A stretch of 64,000 nt of DNA from JARYLZ01 sp964388275. Lineage in GTDB: Bacteria; Bacteroidota; Ignavibacteria; SZUA-365. Shown piece after piece: positions 62,305 through 64,000 of the stretch. Each line of letters starts with the position of its first letter. Position 1 is the stretch's first letter. The stretch covers positions 1-64,000 of the forward strand of contig CAYLZD010000014.1 of NCBI GenBank assembly GCA_964388275.1. Reading direction: 5' to 3'. The notes beneath the pieces were generated by a model that saw nothing but the letters and a program-made list of their open reading frames with translations, was not told the origin of the DNA and made no database searches. The translations under genes were made by a program, and so were the position numbers.

Positions 62305-63222
62305 TCATCCGGCGGCAGCGCTCAGCATCACACCGCAGATGTCGGTGATGGCGCTTACGCGTTCCGAGGCCTCCCGATGACCGCGTCCGAAGAGAATCGC
62401 CGGCACAGGATTGCGCGTGTGCGTTTTAACCGAAAGTTCCTCCAGGTTGCCGTGGTCGCTCGAGACAATCACGAGCGTGGATGATGCATCGAGGGCTTCG
62501 TAGAGGCCTCGCAGGAATTCGTCGAGCTCCTTGAGCATGTGAACCGCCAAGGCCATGCTGCGCTGGTGTCCGGCATGATCCGTGCGGAAGTATTCGAAGA
62601 GAGTGAGCCTATGTCCCCCCGCGATGCGGGCCAGATTGCGCCCCGCCTTTTCCGGGCTGATCACCGGCGCATCCGCGTGTCCCAGATCCTTCCAGCGCGC
62701 CGCGGTAATGTCGGCGGATACTCCATCACCCGCCTTGAGATGGTTCAGATTCCGGAACGGCACGCCTGAAGACATGGCCATATACATTCCCGCCGCCATG
62801 CGCCTGGCGCCGTTGTCGACATATTCGAAGAACCGCCTCGGGAAGGCGTTCGCCAAGGCGAGATCCGAAATCCGGAAGCCCGAATCCAGGGCTTGCCGGA
62901 AGAAATTGTTCCGCGCGACGACGGGTTTGAGTGTGGAATACAGGTAGGGGCCGAAATGCTTCCCGATGATCCGTGCAGTGTTCAGGCCCGTGTACAAAGC
63001 GGATTGTCCCGTGCCGCTCTGCGGCAGGCCGGGCATCCCTAAAACAGCCCGCGCCGGCACGCACGAGGCATCCGCCGTGGAAATACGACTCCGCCTCAAC
63101 GACGGCATGCCGCCGAGCATGCCCCGGAGGAAGGTCATTCGCGCGCTGAAAAATGGATTTCGTCCGCCGTCCGCCGCGCCGATGCCGACCCCGTCAAGAA
63201 ATATCAACAGAACCCGGGACAT
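62305..63222 (-). CDS. Alkaline-phosphatase-superfamily metalloenzyme, phosphoglycerate-mutase-like
   Basis: 305 residues. The fold motifs are IFLDGVGIG at 8-15 (metal Asp10), QSGTGQSALYTGLNTARIIGKHFG at 68-91 with the likely nucleophile Thr71, FEYFRTDHAGH near 209-219, SSDHGNLEEL near 250-259 and THTRNPVPAILFG. These fit the metalloenzyme domain of cofactor-independent phosphoglycerate mutase and phosphopentomutase. The length and the SGTGQSA motif belong to an uncharacterised subgroup. The exact substrate is unknown. It is followed by comEC after about 90 bases. Confidence 0.78.
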   Translation of the reverse strand: MSRVLLIFLDGVGIGAADGGRNPFFSARMTFLRGMLGGMPSLRRSRISTADASCVPARAVLGMPGLPQSGTGQSALYTGLNTARIIGKHFGPYLYSTLKPVVARNNFFRQALDSGFRISDLALANAFPRRFFEYVDNGARRMAAGMYMAMSSGVPFRNLNHLKAGDGVSADITAARWKDLGHADAPVISPEKAGRNLARIAGGHRLTLFEYFRTDHAGHQRSMALAVHMLKELDEFLRGLYEALDASSTLVIVSSDHGNLEELSVKTHTRNPVPAILFGRGHREASERVSAITDICGVMLSAAAG

Positions 63223-63237
63223 TCGCTTCCGGCGGCT

Positions 63238-63726
63238 TCATTGCGCGATCGTGTTAATTCCACCGCGCCCCTTAAATTCGGATTTGCTGAGTAGCATTAT
63301 TGTGACGGGACCGTCGTTGACCAGTTCCACTTGCATCATCGCCCTGAAGACGCCCGCCGAAACGCGCTCGGGACCGAGCTCGAGGCGCAGTTCGCGGATG
63401 TACTCCTCGTATAATCTTTCGGCAAGCGCCGGTTCGGCCGCCATGACATAGCTGGGCCTGTTGCCCTTGCGGGTATCCGCATGCAGGGTGAATTGCGAGA
63501 CCACGAGAACATCCGCTCCGACATCCTGCAAGGACAGGTTCATTTTTCCCCCTGCATCGTTGAAAACGCGAAGAGCCGCCGTTCTCGAGGCCAGGTAAGC
63601 GGCGTCCTCCGGCGCATCACCGGTTCTTACTCCAAGAAATACGAGCAGGCCGGTCTCGATCGCCCCCGACACGACGCCGTCCACGGCGACCGAAGCCCTG
63701 CGGACCCTCTGTATCAGAGCACGCAT
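63238..63726 (-). CDS. dtd: D-aminoacyl-tRNA deacylase
   Basis: 162 residues. Removes D-amino acids and misplaced glycine from tRNA. The family motifs are SQFTLHADTRKGNRPS (77-92) and NDGPVTIML (137-145, corresponding to the Gly-cisPro-containing NxGPVT loop). The N-terminus MRALIQRVRRASVAVDG is typical. It follows an HD-domain protein gene by 16 bases and precedes the metalloenzyme by 15 bases, so the three are probably one transcript. Confidence 0.95.
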   Translation of the reverse strand: MRALIQRVRRASVAVDGVVSGAIETGLLVFLGVRTGDAPEDAAYLASRTAALRVFNDAGGKMNLSLQDVGADVLVVSQFTLHADTRKGNRPSYVMAAEPALAERLYEEYIRELRLELGPERVSAGVFRAMMQVELVNDGPVTIMLLSKSEFKGRGGINTIAQ

Positions 63727-63742
63727 CTGTCGCTCCGCCCGG

Positions 63743-64000
63743 TCATGCGAAGAACTTCCCTTTCACTTTCCGCATTTCATCGACCAGGTAGTTGAGCATT
63801 TTATTCCTCTCACAAGCCGCCATCGGAAAATAGCGCTTCTCGGTCTCATCAATATACTCGAACGGATTCCGCTTCACCCCGAATTCCAGACATCTGAAGT
63901 TGTCGAGCCGCTCGGCGAACTTGACGATCTTGCAGTCCAGACCGGAATAATTGAGACGCTCGATGTACTCGAGATCCGCCTTTTCCTTTTCGGTTCCGGT
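63743..64000 (-). CDS. C-terminus of an HD-domain protein, N-terminus outside the window
   Basis: The minus-strand frame enters at the right edge and ends with TGA at 63743, giving the last 85 residues. KIVKFAERLDNFRCLEF resembles the 'vKlADRLdNl' helix of HD-domain phosphohydrolases such as the SpoT/MESH1 type. The metal-binding HD part lies beyond the window, so this is a guess from one motif. It is co-directional with dtd, 16 bases away. Confidence 0.5.
   Translation of the reverse strand, partial: TGTEKEKADLEYIERLNYSGLDCKIVKFAERLDNFRCLEFGVKRNPFEYIDETEKRYFPMAACERNKMLNYLVDEMRKVKGKFFA

Overview
The window is about 57% GC by eye and chromosomal in character. It contains no transposase, integrase, phage gene or CRISPR array. 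Four proteins end in type IX secretion (T9SS) C-terminal sorting domains, some in the NPFNP-like form. There is also a secreted TSP3-OmpA protein, a DUF4834-like protein, GlnRS, and a folB-folK-deoxynucleoside kinase block. Together these point to the Bacteroidota/Chlorobiota group, most like the Ignavibacteria/Kapabacteria lineages. That placement is inference from protein style, not from a marker-gene tree.

Layout. Bases 1-13.5 kb, mostly minus strand, hold a truncated arylsulfotransferase-like secreted protein, a 2743-residue T9SS beta-helix giant, a kdgK-eda pair for 2-keto-3-deoxygluconate, and two smaller secreted proteins. At 13.5-16.3 kb lies a fur-feoA-feoB iron operon with a candidate palindromic operator. 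At 16.4-23.6 kb are a tRNA-dihydrouridine synthase, a TSP3/OmpA outer-membrane protein, a four-gene chain (UshA-like nucleotidase, CX4CH lipoprotein, SpoU methylase, membrane protein) and tRNA-Gln and tRNA-Glu. At 23.7-30.8 kb are a gene-free stretch with a perfect 20-bp inverted repeat, a duplicated membrane protein, a methyltransferase, a 14-repeat T9SS propeller-like protein, a YciI protein and PepD.

At 30.9-43.7 kb, on the plus strand, are a 1203-residue TPR protein and a ZIP transporter, then DUF58, transglutaminase (TgpA-like), an unrecognised 746-residue secreted protein, and MoxR last. greA follows, with a sigma70-like promoter and an intrinsic-terminator hairpin inside its leader. 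At 43.7-54.4 kb are an M1 peptidase with a T9SS tail, a lipoprotein, a barrel protein, Ppx/GppA, a chain folB-folK-dNK-DUF4834-GT9, and a secreted protein of unknown function. At 54.5-64 kb are GlnRS, a GT-C type membrane glycosyltransferase, GluRS, an M50-like peptidase, ComEC, a phosphoglycerate-mutase-like metalloenzyme, Dtd and the end of an HD-domain protein.

How the parts relate. The secreted repeat proteins look like surface or released cargo of one T9SS, whose machinery is not in the window. The DUF58/TgpA/MoxR group is the most system-like block: a chaperone-type AAA+ ATPase with a vWA-like partner and a membrane transglutaminase, plus an uncharacterised exported protein. GlnRS, GluRS, tRNA-Gln and tRNA-Glu indicate direct glutaminylation. 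Several regulatory elements are readable from sequence: promoters of the TTGACA-N17-TA(g/a)ATT kind, the greA leader hairpin and the fur-proximal palindrome.
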